Made by a program: the position numbers and the translations under genes
Origin: Meandrina meandrites
Taxonomy: Eukaryota > Cnidaria > Anthozoa > Scleractinia > Meandrinidae
DNA length: 64,000 nt
Direction of reading: 5' to 3'
Assembly (NCBI GenBank): GCA_963693305.1
Contig: OY855905.1
Span: 37,978,137-38,042,136 of the forward strand
Part shown: in pieces, positions 1-15,000 of the stretch
Layout: the number at the start of each line of letters is the position of its first letter
Numbering within the stretch: position 1 is the first letter of the stretch
The notes under the pieces: generated by a model
Seen by the model: only the letters and a program-made list of their open reading frames with translations
Told to the model about the DNA's origin: nothing
The model's database searches: none

Positions 1-77
1 CCGGTACTAGACCCTGCAAGGTCTTTCATTGTGCCCTATCCTTTGTTAACAATTTCATTGTTCTTGTTAATCTTCAG

Positions 78-3000
78 AGGTGAATACAGAGTGGTATACC
101 TGACTCCAGAGTATGTTTCTTTGGACACTGGATTTTTAGCGCATGTACAGAAATCTGTAGGTAAGGAAGACATCAGTTGATGGTGTTTTCTATTCTTTGA
201 CCAGCTGCTCTATGCATGTCAAGTCTGGCATCTTGATCACTTCCCCATATATACTTTGCTTAAATTAACTTATCCAAACTTCATTGCAACTTGTCAGTCT
301 GTTGGCTATCTTTAAAAAATATTAAATGAACTTTTATGTGACATTCCAATGGGTTCTCTGGGCATTGCAGAATTCCCAAAACCATTTGTCTAATGCAGAA
401 CTATGCCTATTAAAAAAAATAATAACAAATTAAAAAAAAATGAAAGCAAAATGTTTTATTGAAATGCCTTTGCTGTCAGGTGTTGTTTATGATTATGATA
501 TTTTCCACTTCTGGCTGGGTTGTTGTTTCTGTTCCTTGACAAGCGGGATCTAAATTTTTCTAAAAACTAGTTGCCCAGTAAACTTTCTGGTCCTTTTGGA
601 TACCCGACAACTACTAATTTTTGAGCACTGATAGCCTACCTCATTTTGAACATGGGAATCCAAGGCTGTGCTCTAAGAAAAATTACAAGGAGCCCAAAGG
701 TTCCACACTATGAGATCCAGGGTGCCCAGCATAAAGCTTATATGAAAGAAATAAGATTATCTGGTCGCCCAAAGGCAAAAGTTAGTCGCCTGAGGCACCC
801 AGGCGCCCTAGAAGCACAACCCTGGAATCCCCTTCATTTCCCACCCATTCACTCCTTTCATGTTTGCACTGTCTCTGTCACTTTTGATTGACAGCACAAT
901 AAATTCTTTTCCCTCAGGCCTGACGCTTGTTGCAATTGATGAAGCTCATTGTGTGTCTCAGTGGGGACATGACTTCAGATCTTCATATCGTTCACTTGGA
1001 TGCATCAGAGATAAACTACCTGACGTAAGGGATTAACATAATTTGCACCTCCTTTTCAACTTTTAAGCATTAAATTTTCTTAAAAATACATTTTCCACCA
1101 AATGAATCATTTGAACCAGTAGTAAGAGCAATTTTCTATTGAGTATTGTCAAAACCAGAACTCTGGCCAAATTACTTTGTCAGTTGGTTAAAATCTCTCT
1201 ATTTTCAAGTGACATTGCATTTCAGTTTTGGCGTCAAGAGTATCTGTAGTTTGTAAGCATCTAACCCAGTATGCGCTGTGGCACTAATTAAATTTTTCAC
1301 ACTTCAATTGCAGCACTTATTTGAGGGCGGCGCTTATTGAAATGTTGGAGGCAACAAACAAATCTTTTCTTTTAATTTAACAGTATATTTTTTATCTGTA
1401 CAAAAACAGACTACTTGCATAGTAACTGGAAAAAGGAAGCGAGAAATTGGGCTTGTTGTACCGGCAAAGTTTATGGCCTTCACAACAGAACTATGTATTG
1501 CAAGTATTCTGAATAGAGAACTGTATGGGCAAGCGGTGAAATACAATCACTTTGGACTGAAGAACGTATCTTTTGAAGAAAAGAAATTTTCAATGCTGTA
1601 GTAGAAAGCCTGAAAAGGCGTGGAAATTAAGTGTGGGTCATGGAAGGTCATGGAAAATTATGTTGATTAAAAAGTACAAAATAAATAGCATAAAGGCATT
1701 ATTTGCAAAAGAAAAACGGAAATGCACCCAAAATGCAACCAAGATGATTTCCAAGAAAATAGTCAAATTTAGGTCATGGAAAACTTGGAATTTCAAAAGC
1801 TCAAATGAGCATGAACCCTGTGTTTCATGGGACTGAATTTTTGTGATTTGGGCAAAAAATATGTTGAAGATATGTTAGAACAAGCAAGTTCAATAAGGTA
1901 ATTATGAATCTGACACAAGGGCATTATAAAGTAACTAGTTTAAATTAATTTTAAAGTTGTTTTGTTTTGCATACATGTTAGGTACCTATTGTTGCACTAA
2001 CAGCTACCGCTACTCCTGTTGTAAGACAAGATATCTGTCAGTCTCTGAAGTTGAGAAATGCTGCTTCTGTTTGTACAGGATTTGACAGGTGATGCTTTAG
2101 ATGCTGCCAGAATGTTAAACGTGATTTAGGCTCCATGTCTGGTTTTGATCTTTTGTTAGGTTGACTATTAAGGTCATTTCGACTATTTGAATGGTAGGGC
2201 TGTAATCTCCCTCTAAATGAATTCTTCTAGAGGAAGATGTCATTTTGAATGCAGCTAAGATCCTGGGGACGTGGTATGAAACACACACAATTATTATAAA
2301 CAAAGATCTCCCCATTCATAGACCAGCGGCAGCTAAGAAGGGTACGGTGAGTCACTGCAGAGAGCCCTTGCAAGCTCTGCTGTGAATGGCTTGCTACCCC
2401 TCGAGAAAACAATATCTAGAACAAACAACAGGAACAATGCTCAAGCCCCCAAAACAATAGCAACTGCTACACTAGCTAGAGAACCAGGACTGGCTGGGAA
2501 ACTGACCTCAATCCCAATGTTGTAGTCAAAATGGGTCAAGAATTCCTGCCAATATTCACTAATTGAATTTTATTCATTTCAATATAGATTCTTGTCAGAA
2601 AAACTTGTCTGAATAGTGCTGATCTCAAATATTTTTTTCTAACAAAATCTTTTTAAGCCTTTTCATCCCTTCTCTTTTTTTTCCATTCATTCTTTTTATT
2701 TGTCAATGCTATTTTATATTCCATGTTTATTATACAGTGGAATTCTGATCTGGAAATTAATAAAGTTTGAAAAATTGAGGGTAAAACTGCAGTGTCAACT
2801 GAGTGGAACAAATCCAAGGGAAATGACTTTGAGTCTTATTTATTTGGAGGTTCAAGAAATCGCGATTCCACTGTAATTTGTAGTTAATCATGAATGCATT
2901 TTATTATTCCAGACCTAATTTATATTTTGAAGCAGCAATCAAGTCTGGAAGTATAAAGGATGATTTAAGGCCTCTCCTCATAAGATCACCAGACAGGTGA

Positions 3001-6000
3001 GACCAACAACTATCATCCATCCTAGCTTTTGTTAAGAAAACTTGCAAAAATACATAGCATTGGCAAGACCAGGCAGTAAATGTTTAACCCTGTTTTTGGC
3101 TTAAAAGGCAAGGTGTGGCACAGCAAAAATCTTTAGAAAAGTATAGACAAGTATCAGAAAATGCTGAGTTCTATGTGAGTCACACAGTCATGCAATGCAT
3201 GGAAAGTGCTGTCCCAGCACATCTGTGATGCAACATGGTTGCTACTCCAGGCTGGATTAAGTCAGTTTTGGTTTTAATTTCTCTTTTGGGTAGACATTCA
3301 TTTTTATCTGCAATGTTTTGTGGAACTTGACAACAAAGCCAAAACTCAAGGACAAAAAAAAAGTTACAAAATTAATAAAATTCATGCTAATCTTGGATCA
3401 GCTGTTTGGCCAGATCTGGAAGTGTTTCCACCACTGATTGATTTTTGCATAAATAAGATACGTGTTTTTTTGTGTTATAGTTTTAATTACATGAAAGCTT
3501 TGGTATTTCTTTTGGGAAATGGTTTGTGGATTTGCAGCAACTTGTTAAAAAATTAAATTATTGATAACTGGTTTAATTTATCTACAGAAGTAAGATTGAA
3601 TATTCCTTTGATGGTCCAACAATTGTGTACTGTCCAACAAAGAAAGCTACTGAAACAGTGGCCAAGGAACTGAAAGGTAATAGATACTTTGAAAGAGTGG
3701 TGGGGATTTTAGGAGATGAAATGAAGGGGGCAGGGGGTGGGCGATTTGATGATAAGCATTACCCACGATATAGACTGTAAATGAAGTGGAAAGGCAGGAC
3801 TTCAGTAAGGTGACCACTTTAAGTTTAAAATTACGAGTACCACGTCAAAGCTTTTCTAAATCTGTGAGCACGATTGGTCCCACAAGAACCAATTCCAGAA
3901 AATCTTTGTGTTCTCTAAGATAAACTTGTTGAGGTTTGAGGGAAAACAAAGTTTCCCAAGAGACTAGTCATTAGTGTCTTGTTTCATCAGTAACATGGTT
4001 TGTACAGGTCATGGAAAAGCAGAAAGCCATGGAATAAAAGTGTGGGTCATGGAAGATTATGTTTATTAAAAAAGTACAAAATAAATTAGGTTTTTAAAAC
4101 CTAAAATGAAAGACAATTTCTAAGAAAATGGTCAACTTTAGGTCATGTAAAACTTGGAGAAGGCATGGAAAAGGTCATGGAAAGTCATGGAATTTCAAAA
4201 ATTCAAACGAGTATGAAACCTGAGTAATGTTGTATCTTGAGTTGTAGTTATTGGCTACCTAACATTTATAGCTGTTATTTCTGTGGGGTAATTGTATAGG
4301 CTGCTATGTTAATGTGATCCTGTAGGTCTTGGGGTGAGCTGTGAATATTACCATGCTGGGCTAGCGCCTAAAGAACGGAGAAGAGTGCATCACCTGTTTA
4401 TCAGAGATGATACTCAGGTACTACTGATTTATCTTTGTCAATGAATGTTCAATCACTGTGATAGTGAAAGTTAATACTAACAGTTACATTCTACAATTGT
4501 TTTTTCTTTGTAGCATATGTACAAAAATTAATAAAATTAATACTTCATTGAATTCTGTAGATCAACCAGTGTGCTGCCTCATTCTGCGAATCCTATTTTT
4601 ATCCTCTTCTATCTGTGTTTGTCATTCTTTCTTGGGGGTATTGTTATGTACCAACAAGCAACCACAACAGTCGGACTTTTACTGAAAGACATGTACCTGG
4701 ACTTTACGAAGTGCAATCAAATGTTTCCTGCTTTGTCAGCACCTAAAAGTTGTTTCTTCTTCGTTGTTAAACCTACCCGTAGCAAAAGCTCCAATCCAAT
4801 TTGAGCTTCTAGGGATCATTGAGACACTGCAAGCTTCCATGCCATGTCATGGTCATGTATAATCCCATCGGTGAATTATTTAGTTGCGGCAACTCTTTTT
4901 TCTTTACTTTCTTAGTTTGATTGTATTTTGTCTGTAGTGCATTGTAGCCACAGTGGCCTTTGGCATGGGAATTGACAAGCCAGATGTCAGAAAAATTATT
5001 CATTATGGAGGTATGTCTAAATTATTTGCATTTTGCTAAAACTGGTAGTCAGAAGACTTGTTCCTTAAAACAACCCAGTTGAAAATGATTTAATAATTCT
5101 GACCTTTTGTGATATTATTTACTAGAAAACAATGTTGCTGCAGCTCTCTAAGCATTGGTGAATGCTGGCTAATTAAATAGTAATAAAATAAATAAATAAA
5201 TAAATTTATTTAACATAATATATTTTATTTTTTAGTTCTATAGAACTGATGAGCTGTTTTGTTTGTTTTAGCTCCAAAGGATATAGAATCTTATTACCAG
5301 GAGATAGGAAGAGCTGGACGGGATGGGTAAGTACCGACTCTAATTACAACATGTGAACTTTATTTAGAAAAATGTTCCTTAATAAATATTTTACTTACCT
5401 TACCCTTTTTGCTTGTTTTAGTCTTCCTAGCACCTGCCATGTTTTTTACAGCACTGCAGATTTTGCCCTGAACCGGTAAGTAGTTAGTGGCACTTCAAAA
5501 CGCTTGTACTAGAAGGTGACAACTCACCTCTAATCACCCAAAACAGGAAGTCCCTGTATGTAGCATGAAGCAACTAGGAATATTTCTATGCACTCTCCCC
5601 CTCCGTTAGGTGCAGTGGGCTAATGGTTAGTCCGGATTGGGCGTTCTGGGTTCGAGCCCTGGCTGGGGCACTGCATTGTGTTCGTGGGCAAGATACTTTA
5701 CTCTCATAGTGCCTCTCTCCACCCAGGTGAATAAATGGGTACTGGCAAATTTACTGCTGGGGGTAACCCTGCGATGGACTAGCATCCCATCCAGTGGGGA
5801 GTAGCAATACTCCTAGTCGCTTCATGCTATGGAAACTGGGATAAGCTCCGGCCTGATTGGCCCCTAGGCTCGTGTGCAGACTTTACTCTCCACCCCCCCC
5901 CCCCCCCCCCCCCCCCCACCAACCCAGATGAGACGCTAGCCCATTGTAAGGCTTAGCTCCAGCGTTAATTTCACTCATACTCATTTAATATACACCTGGT

Positions 6001-9000
6001 GGAGAGGGGCACTTTGAGCGTAAAGTGTCTATATATGGTAATATACGTGTGTGTTGTTGTTGTTGCCCAAGAACCCAAAACAGTGACCCCAGCCAGGGTT
6101 AAAAATCGGACCATCCATTTGGAGTTCAGCACAATAACCCAAAGTTAGGCAACCCTGCCTCTTGTGCCTCTAATAAGAGCATAGATCATGAAATAAAGAA
6201 GGATTCAATTTATTTTGTTATCAAGCAGCTGCAACTTAATAAACAACAAGACCGAAAGTAATTTTGTACCATTAACACTCTTGCTTAGGCACTTACTCAG
6301 CGATGTTACTGTAGCATCCTTCAAAGAACATAAGCTGCGAATGCTGAATAAGCTAGAGCAGTACTTGGGTGCTACAGAGTGCAGGAGGAGGTCAGTGGTG
6401 AACATGTTGTGAACTGTAATGCTGCAGGTTAAATTAAAATAGATTACCCCTTCACTCTTGAATTTTAATAGCATGGTTGTATCTTCTATATTAGACTCTG
6501 TAAGTGAAACCCGTAGGACCATTCAGACAAATCAAAGCTATTGAACACAAAACTTTGTTGAACAGCTGCAAAAATCTGGACCTCACTAGATGCATTTAAA
6601 AAGAAACACTACAATGTAATATTTAAGATAAAATTTTGGCCTTAAATTTTCAGGAACTTATTTTAATAAGAAAGTTGTGATAATGCATACATACATGTGA
6701 TTAGTTTGTTGTTGCTTCTTCTTAAAGAGAAGACAGCCACCAAAATTTCAAGGTGATAATATTTGTGCCTGCAGAACAATTTTAGCATACTTTGAGGACA
6801 CAGTCGATAAGAGCATTGGTGGAAAAGATGACTGTTGTGATATTTGTCGAAACAGGTCAGTATGTAGTAAACTTTGTAGTGTGGTACCTTAAATAAAAGT
6901 TACAGTTGCACTCAGGCCAACTGGCCCACATTGTCAGAGCTTGACCTGGTTTGCAGGGTATGAACTTATTGAAGATTCTAGGTGTTTTACTTCTATCCCT
7001 AGAAGGGTTTTGAATCCATCACAGATTCAACTCACTCGATCCTCTTCCATTGCAGTTAGCCCCTCGTGTCTTTTAACCCTTAAAAATGAGTGTTGGTACC
7101 CATACTACTGAATGGGAAAAAGCACTACAAGAGAGACTATAGTTAGGTGTCCTTCCCAAGAACACAATGCAGTGGCCCCAGCCAATCTTGAACCTGCGTC
7201 ACTCAATCAGGTGTACAACAAACGTACTGCAAAGAGTAATTGATTGAGATAATCATGGGAATTCTTGGCAAAGATAGATCTAAATGATATAATTGCTTTA
7301 TAGGGCTCTCAACCCACATGTGAAGGACGACAAGAGAGATTTTACAAAGGAAGCTAAACTGCTTCTTAATGCTATAATGGTATGTGGTTGTAAGTGTGTA
7401 AAATGTATAATTTATTGGGAAGGGATCAACCATTCTCATCCCCGCAGCCCTTTGCGCTTCTCTTAGCCAGTTAGGCCTTGGGACAAGAAACGAAGGGCTC
7501 TGGAGACAAAGGATTTCCATTCCTAGATTCTGGGACTTCCCATCTTTATGTATGCAGTCGTGATGTTTCTATATACTGACGGGAGAGCCATGGCGTTTTT
7601 TTACCTCTGCTCAAGATTTTTTTGTTTAAAACAGCCAATCAAAAAAATTCAATTTCAAAAATCCTATGTCCCCAGAGCCCTTTGTTTCTCATGCCAAGGC
7701 CCTGCCAACCAAGAGAAGCAAAAAGGGCTATGGGGACAAGAATGGGGCCTTCTGGCTTTAGTGATAAGCAGATAGCAAGTCAGAATATTGTACATTCTAA
7801 AGCTGTTCCCAAACATTCTCTGGTTCAGTTTCTTACATAGCATCCCAATTACAACTGAACATGCCATTCCTCCTCTCTCCTCTCCTCCCTCTATCCCTTC
7901 CTTCATTATCTGTCCATTCATACATCCCCTTATATGTGATATTTATTATTATTGTTTTTATTAGACAGCAGGGAATGGCACATTTGGTATGTCAATTCCT
8001 GTTCTGATGCTGAGAGGCTCTGTAAGTATTCCAATTTATAACAGATCATCATTTACCTTATAGAACAGCATTACTATATAATACTTTCTGATTGCCACAT
8101 ATATGCATTTCAGGTAGTGCTAAATAATGCTGGAAATCTAGTGGTATTGGCTTTTAAGGAGTTGATACCTTTTGGTTGCACCTAAAATGATTAATTATGA
8201 ATTGTAAATTTTAATTTATAGAACAGCCAGAAAGTTCCGAGATGGCTGACACAAAAGAAGGAATTTGGATCTGGCCAGTGAGTGGAAATTTACACATATA
8301 TTTGGTTAACCAAGCAAGGCTGTACTGCTCTAGACCTTGACGGTACAGATTGAATACAGCAATGTCCATACAGAGGGCTAATAGTCTCCCAGTATAATCC
8401 AGAGCCATGGTGTGTGTGGGGAAGGGGGGTGGGGGACAGGGGGTCTGAACCGCCCACTTCCCATACCTTTTATTCCCAGTTCCTGCCCCTTTCTTAGTTG
8501 TTCCTGCCTTTTTGTGATATTTCTATTGCTAAATATTACAAAATGTTGTGAATTTTTCAACCTTGGGAATCCTACTTCCTGCCATATCTTTTTTCTGCCT
8601 CCCGTACCCCTCCCACCCGCTATTCTCCCAGGCTCCCACCCCTCTGGCTGGCCCCCCTTCACTGTGGTTTGTGGTCAGAGACATGGGAAACTCAACATGA
8701 AGTCCCTGCAGCAATGTCGCCGGGTAGAGACTAAAATGCACACTAATCACAGTTACACTAATATATAATTACTTTCCTGATCTTGTCTTGTCAGTTTTCA
8801 CTCAGAGAAATGGTGGAAAAGCTTTGGTAAGAATTTTTTTTCAGATTGTATTTTACCGTTCCCTTCTTACACAAAACAAAATCTTGGGAAAGAATTGGGT
8901 AGTAGGAATAGTTTTGGAACTATGCTGTGTGTTTAAATTAAAAATAAAAAAAATAAATTGTCGTAGGTTGAAATTGCCAAACATTTCCTGATAATAAACC

Positions 9001-12000
9001 CTTTAAACCCAAACATTTCCTGATAATAAATTCTTTAAACCCTAAGAGTGCTAATTGACACATTAAATGCTGTAATGTTTTCAATATTTGTTCAGTTAAT
9101 TTGAATTTTTGGCACCTAAAAAAAGATCCAACTTTTGAGAGTATAAATTTTACCTCCCTCCTACATGTATTTGTGACATGATTGACCACCACAAGGTTTT
9201 GCCTGGTACATATGTGATATGCAACGTATCTGAAATTAACCACTACGCTGAGGTCTGCACCATTACATAGTTTAGGTGTATACCTACTATATACAGAGGT
9301 AAACAATTTTTAAATCTTTTTCTTTTTAATGGTCAAACCCATTTCTTTCAAACCTCAGAATGTTACATTTTTGTTTGACACTGACTTGTCTTAATGTCAA
9401 AAACAATGTTAATAAAACTTTCAATGCTATAATAACTTTCTTTTTATTTTTTGAAGTGTTTTATGAAATATGCTGATCCACACCTTTCAAATGGTATATC
9501 ATATAGATAAAACTAATCATGAACAAAAGTTCAAAGTACTGTGTGGCGCTTGGATGAATCAAAGTGAAAAATGTAAAAAGGTATAAAAGTGCTAAAACAA
9601 AGTTATTTGGATACCAAACGTTTCAGCTTAGCCCTTCATCAGTGGTATCATATGGATATCCAGTTTATATTTTTGAATTTACAAAAAAAGACCATTCCCC
9701 TTAGGGGGTAAAGGGTTAACCATTGCTTCACCGTTACCACTTCACTTCACTTCACTTCACTTCATCAATCATTATTTTCCACTCCTGCATAACCTACTTC
9801 AATATCATTAATACAGTAGAGTAATATTATTGTACTATATTATTTTGTTGTTTGTGAAAAAGGTTGTGGTTGTTCAGCATGGTAAAGGACAACAATAATA
9901 AAATATTGTCCTTTGTATCACCCATAAATGTAATAAAAACCATAAATGTAATAACAACCATTAATGTAATAAAAATTAACCATAAATGTAATACTAACCA
10001 TAAATGTAATAACTTTTAACCACAAATGTAATAAATCCACTAACCATAAATGTAATGAAATTTGCCCATAAATGTAATAAACTGAACAACCATAAATGTA
10101 ATAAGGCTTAACCATAAATGTAATAAACTGGCTATGACTTCGAATATCAAGGGGCTACAAACTTGCCATTCTCATTCTTCGTGAAATTGACTTGAAATTT
10201 TCAATTAGACCGTACCCCTAAAGGCTTGACTCCTTAAAGAAACAAAAATACTATTTCTTCGTGTGCAATCCAAAGGACAATGATTTTACAAAACAAAGTG
10301 ATCAAACTACAAAAATAAGAGCCAAAGCGAAGGCAGCAGACAAGGTTTGGGATGAACGATACATCCAACGAAGAATGAAAAACAATCCTCCCTCAAAATA
10401 CTCTGTAGGAGAAACTGTTCTGATCCGTTTTCCGGGGAGCATGGGCACGCGCAAACGGAGAACACAAGTTTGCAAATCCGTGTGGATATATGGGAAAGTT
10501 TGAAAAATTAAAACAGGCGTATTCCTTATAAAGTGATGTTTGACTGAATTCGTCTCGACTCAAAGAGAACCTTAATATCTTTCAAATGGATGAAATATCA
10601 TCAACCACCAGCACTTCAAACGCTCTGGTATATAGACTTTCTAATCATACTTGGGTACTTCCTTAATGTTCGCAGACCATAATTATAGCTTCTTGGATAT
10701 TGGTTTCTGGGTTAATTAAAATACTAACTTGATGCACGAGTCCCGTGTCCCGAAGTAAGAAGTGCACAAAGAGAATGGCAAGTTTGTAGCCCCTTGATTC
10801 GGAAGTCATAGCCAGTTTATTACATTTATGGTTAAGCCTTATTACATTTATGGTTGTTCGATTTATGGGCAAATTTTATTACATTTATGGTTAGTGGATT
10901 TATTACATTTGTGGTTAAAAGTTATTACATTTATGGTTAGTATTACATTTATGGTTAATTTTTATTACATTTATGGTTGTTATTACATTTATGGTTTTTA
11001 TTACATTTATGGGTGATACAGTCCTTTGTCTCACAATGTATTTACTTATGATGTCAATCGCGACGTTATTGTTGTGGCAATGCATGAACTGATTTTCTTT
11101 TTCATTGTTGACAAATTTTCAGCCCGTCAACTAATGAACCTTGGTTTTCTCCAAGAAAAAGCCAATCCAGGTGGATTTGGCTCTCTCACAGCTCTTTCGG
11201 GTAAGATCAGCAATTTTACCTAACACAGTGTGTGTGAGACTGTACAAACAGCCTGTGTAAACAAACAGTCCTATGTCGTATCTAGTTTTACCAGTTAGTT
11301 ACATATTTTCAAAACATACAGTGTCGCAGAGAGCTGAAAGTCTGAAAGCAAACCTCACAGTTGTCTCTTTTTGTTGTGCTTTCTTTCTTTTTGCCTTGAT
11401 AGGAAAAGGTGAGAAATGGCTGACAGACGCTACATGGAAGGATTCGGTTAAAATGGAGCTGATTCCCAACCAGGTTTGCCCCCTTTGTTTGATTCCCTGC
11501 TGGTGGTCTCTGTTTCGTAAACATATTTCTGTGCATGCTCGCATGCTTCCCATTTGTAGTCTACTGGTCATGGCTAACAGTAGATTTCATCTGAATTTTC
11601 TGTCTAAAGTGTTCAGTAGTAACACTGTAGTGAGTTGTAGCATGGTTGGCAGAGTTCTGTACTAACTACTTGTCCCTCCACAGGATCTGTTATCATCAGA
11701 AAAGCAACAACAACTAACACCCAGGTACATGTTTCCACTAACATACTGAGGTATATGTTGTAGTTTAAAATGAATATCAGGTCAACAGATGATTTCAAAC
11801 TAAGTTTGATTTGTATTTTTCTTTTTGTAAAGATTATGGTAATAAATCTGGAGCAACAAAAACTACAAATCAAACTAGTTTGAAATCATTTTGACCTGAA
11901 ATTAATTTTAAACTACGACATATGCCACACTGAGGCAACAATTCACTGTAGTTATTTTAAGCTTAAGGTCAATCTGAAAAACCTCATGACGGGTTATAAT

Positions 12001-15000
12001 CTATTGAAACCTTTCCCTTTGAATTGCCTTGACATATTTCAACTACCCATTCTTCTCTTGTCTCAAACTGCTTTCCCTTAGTCAGAACATACGACTTTGA
12101 CTGTAACAAACTGCTGGGCCCACAAGGTATAATACTATTGCCTGGAAATAATTATAATGCAGAAAAAGGAAAAGCAGTCTTTTAAGATCCCCCTAAAATG
12201 TAGTTATTTGAACCTGTTATGACTGACAACATAGGACTTGCTTATCGTAGGCCAGTTGTCTGAATACCATAATGTACAAGGCAGCATCAGAGCTCAGTTG
12301 TTCAAGTAAAGAAGGTTTAAAAATTTTAGGTTAATAAAACTGATACCAGCCCTAAAATCTGAAAAGTATTTATTTTGTTAATTTTTTAGATACCTACCAC
12401 CTGCCCCTGAGGTCACATCCTCTCCAATTTGGCTTCCAAATCCTAGAGCTCAGGTTGAGCTGCCAGCAGTGAAGCAAGAAAAGCTGATTATTGATGAAAA
12501 AGAGCTAGAACTCCAAGTAAGCAATTCACTGACTCAGCCTGTTACTTTAAAGGAAATGTTAGACTTTTATCGGCCAGGCTTTTTAGTTCTGGTATGTGTG
12601 ATGAGCTTGAGTGTGTTATATATGTACGTTTAACTTCCTTGTGCTAACGATGGTTAAACTGACCACTACGCCATTGGTACTTTATCTTGCATTTTGTGAA
12701 CCTGTACTTTCTGCATTTATCACTGACAAAGAACTAAACCAGTTATGAATTGTTTCATAACATGCCCCTCCGAGAGCAGCTGTCAGGACACTTCGGAGCA
12801 GTCTGTACCACACAGCTAATCACTCAGGTGCAAGAAAATAGTCACTTAGAATTAAAAACCGAAACATATCATGATGGGTTGGATAGCAGCTGTCGGAAGG
12901 TCCCACATGAATGGAAAAAAAAAAAAAAAAGCTAGTAAATGCTTCCGTATCAGAGATTCATTTCACTTTCAAGAGGATTGAGAAGACAATAGAACAAATA
13001 ACAGGAACAATGCACTAGCCCCCTCTTCCCCCCCCAAAAAAAACAAAAAAAACAATTAGCAACTTCTAAGCTTTAGAGGACCAGCAGAATTACAAGCTTA
13101 CAGCATCTGCTACACTGCTGGTAATGATTGGAGTTGTTTTTGTTTCCTGATTGTCTGACAATTGATGGCGTTTGTTCTGAAAAAAATTACAATGTCAGCT
13201 TTTTAGGCACCCCCTTGATTTTCCCTCCCCTCCCCCCCCCCTCCCCCTTCGACTGCCAAAGGTAAGATTGTACTGTTTCTTTGTAGGGTTCTTTGTACTC
13301 CACCCTTTTGAGGCTGAGAACAGAACTGTCTCACTCATTGGACTGTCCACCGTACATGATTGCCACAAACAAGATTTTGCTGGACATAGCCAAGTTCAGG
13401 TGAAGTGACTTTGCCAAGAAATCAGTGAAAGGCTACAAATTTGTATAATTTTATGTTTTTTGAATATATATGTTTTACAAACACTTTCATTGATAAAATC
13501 CAAGTGAAGTTACTCTGTTAAGAACTTGCGTTAAGGTAGTGGCACAGACACATTGTTGCAGACACTAATGTTTGCCTATGTGCACAACATTTGTTGCGGA
13601 CACGAAGACACAAAATTTGTGTCCGAGACACAAAAAAAAATTCTAATTGCTTTCAGAAACATTTTGCGTCCGCAAGGAAATGTCATGAGCAACAATGTGT
13701 CCTTGTTTGCCACTGCCTTTACATTTGTTTGAAAATCCCTTCCTTTGTGAGCATTTTGTCTGGGATTTGAAGTCTCATTCTCCTTTACTCCCTGTTTTTT
13801 GTCAACTCAATTCTTTTTGTACCTTAATTTGTACCTTGTACTCCCCTCAGTCCATGACTAACGAGTCGTGATTTTGCCACAGACCCACCACTACTGACAG
13901 TTTGTTGAAAGTGGATGGAGTGTCCGAGAGACAATGTGAACGATTTGGAGAACAACTTGTAAACTGTGTGGCGACTTTCTGCCAAGAAAATGAGCTCAAT
14001 GCAAACGTGTTTACTGACCAAACTGATTCAGGGAATGCAACAGCTACAAAGGTGATCTTTTTATCCTCTGCTTGGCATTTCTTTTTCAGTTTGTCGTATT
14101 TCTATAACATACATTGCAAAGAAGAACATTTGATTAGAGAGGTTCTTTGGGTATTTATTACAGTGATTGTCTTCTAGGTGGTGTACAATAAACCGGTGTT
14201 TGCTTAGAGTTATTTTTAGCTGTTCTTACGCCAATATGACAGATTATAATGCTTGTATAATAATGGAACTGGACTTGACAGTGGGAGGATGAAAGCTATG
14301 TTCAGACCCAATCAGTGTTCCTGTCTTGTGTTCTTGGGCATGGCACTTTTCTCTCACAGTGCCTATCTCCACTTTGGTGTATGGCACAGAGCCATTAGAT
14401 CTCTAATTCCTAGACTCTCACTAGTCCAGTTCTGGCCTTCTCTCTCACGCAACAGTATGGGAGAGAGTGTAGTGTTGCATGACGGAGAGAGAGAGAGAGA
14501 GAGAGAGAGAGCCACAACTGGACAAAGGCTCTCACTTACCTTCAAAACCACCACAAAGGTGATGAGCAAGTTGTCTTAATAAAAAGGGCTTATAGTAACC
14601 AGCTGTTCCATTCTTATATCCCAGACTTATGTAGCAGAACCTGTAGGAACTCTCCGACGTGAACTGAGCCAGACCGTGCTTTCCACATACAATCTGTTTC
14701 ACGAGAAGCAGGTGACCATTGTAAGTATTCTCTCGTCCCATTCCCGTCTCTGAGAAAGCCTTTTGTACAACAGATAATCCATTGTCAAACGCCTTTGCTG
14801 TAATAATCACTTGAGGTGCTCATACTTTTTTGTGATTGGCTAATACAAAATAATAGGAAACTCCCCTGTAACGATCTGCCACTAAAATTTCAGCACTTGA
14901 TCCAGCTGACAGAGTTTAAAGTTCAAAGAAACATTGAAACTCAGTAAGAGAAGTTAATATTTCCTAGTCAAGAAAGCAATTCTCATGGTTACGCCCTATT

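Noticed and set aside
5605..5680. A and B boxes suggesting a tRNA gene
   Set aside because: No acceptor or anticodon stem pairs; the sequence continues as a long SINE body seen elsewhere in the window.
8412..8768. 118-codon + frame in the helicase intron
   Set aside because: It lies between confirmed exons 8222-8277 and 8795-8826, is low in complexity and its mirror strand is equally open.
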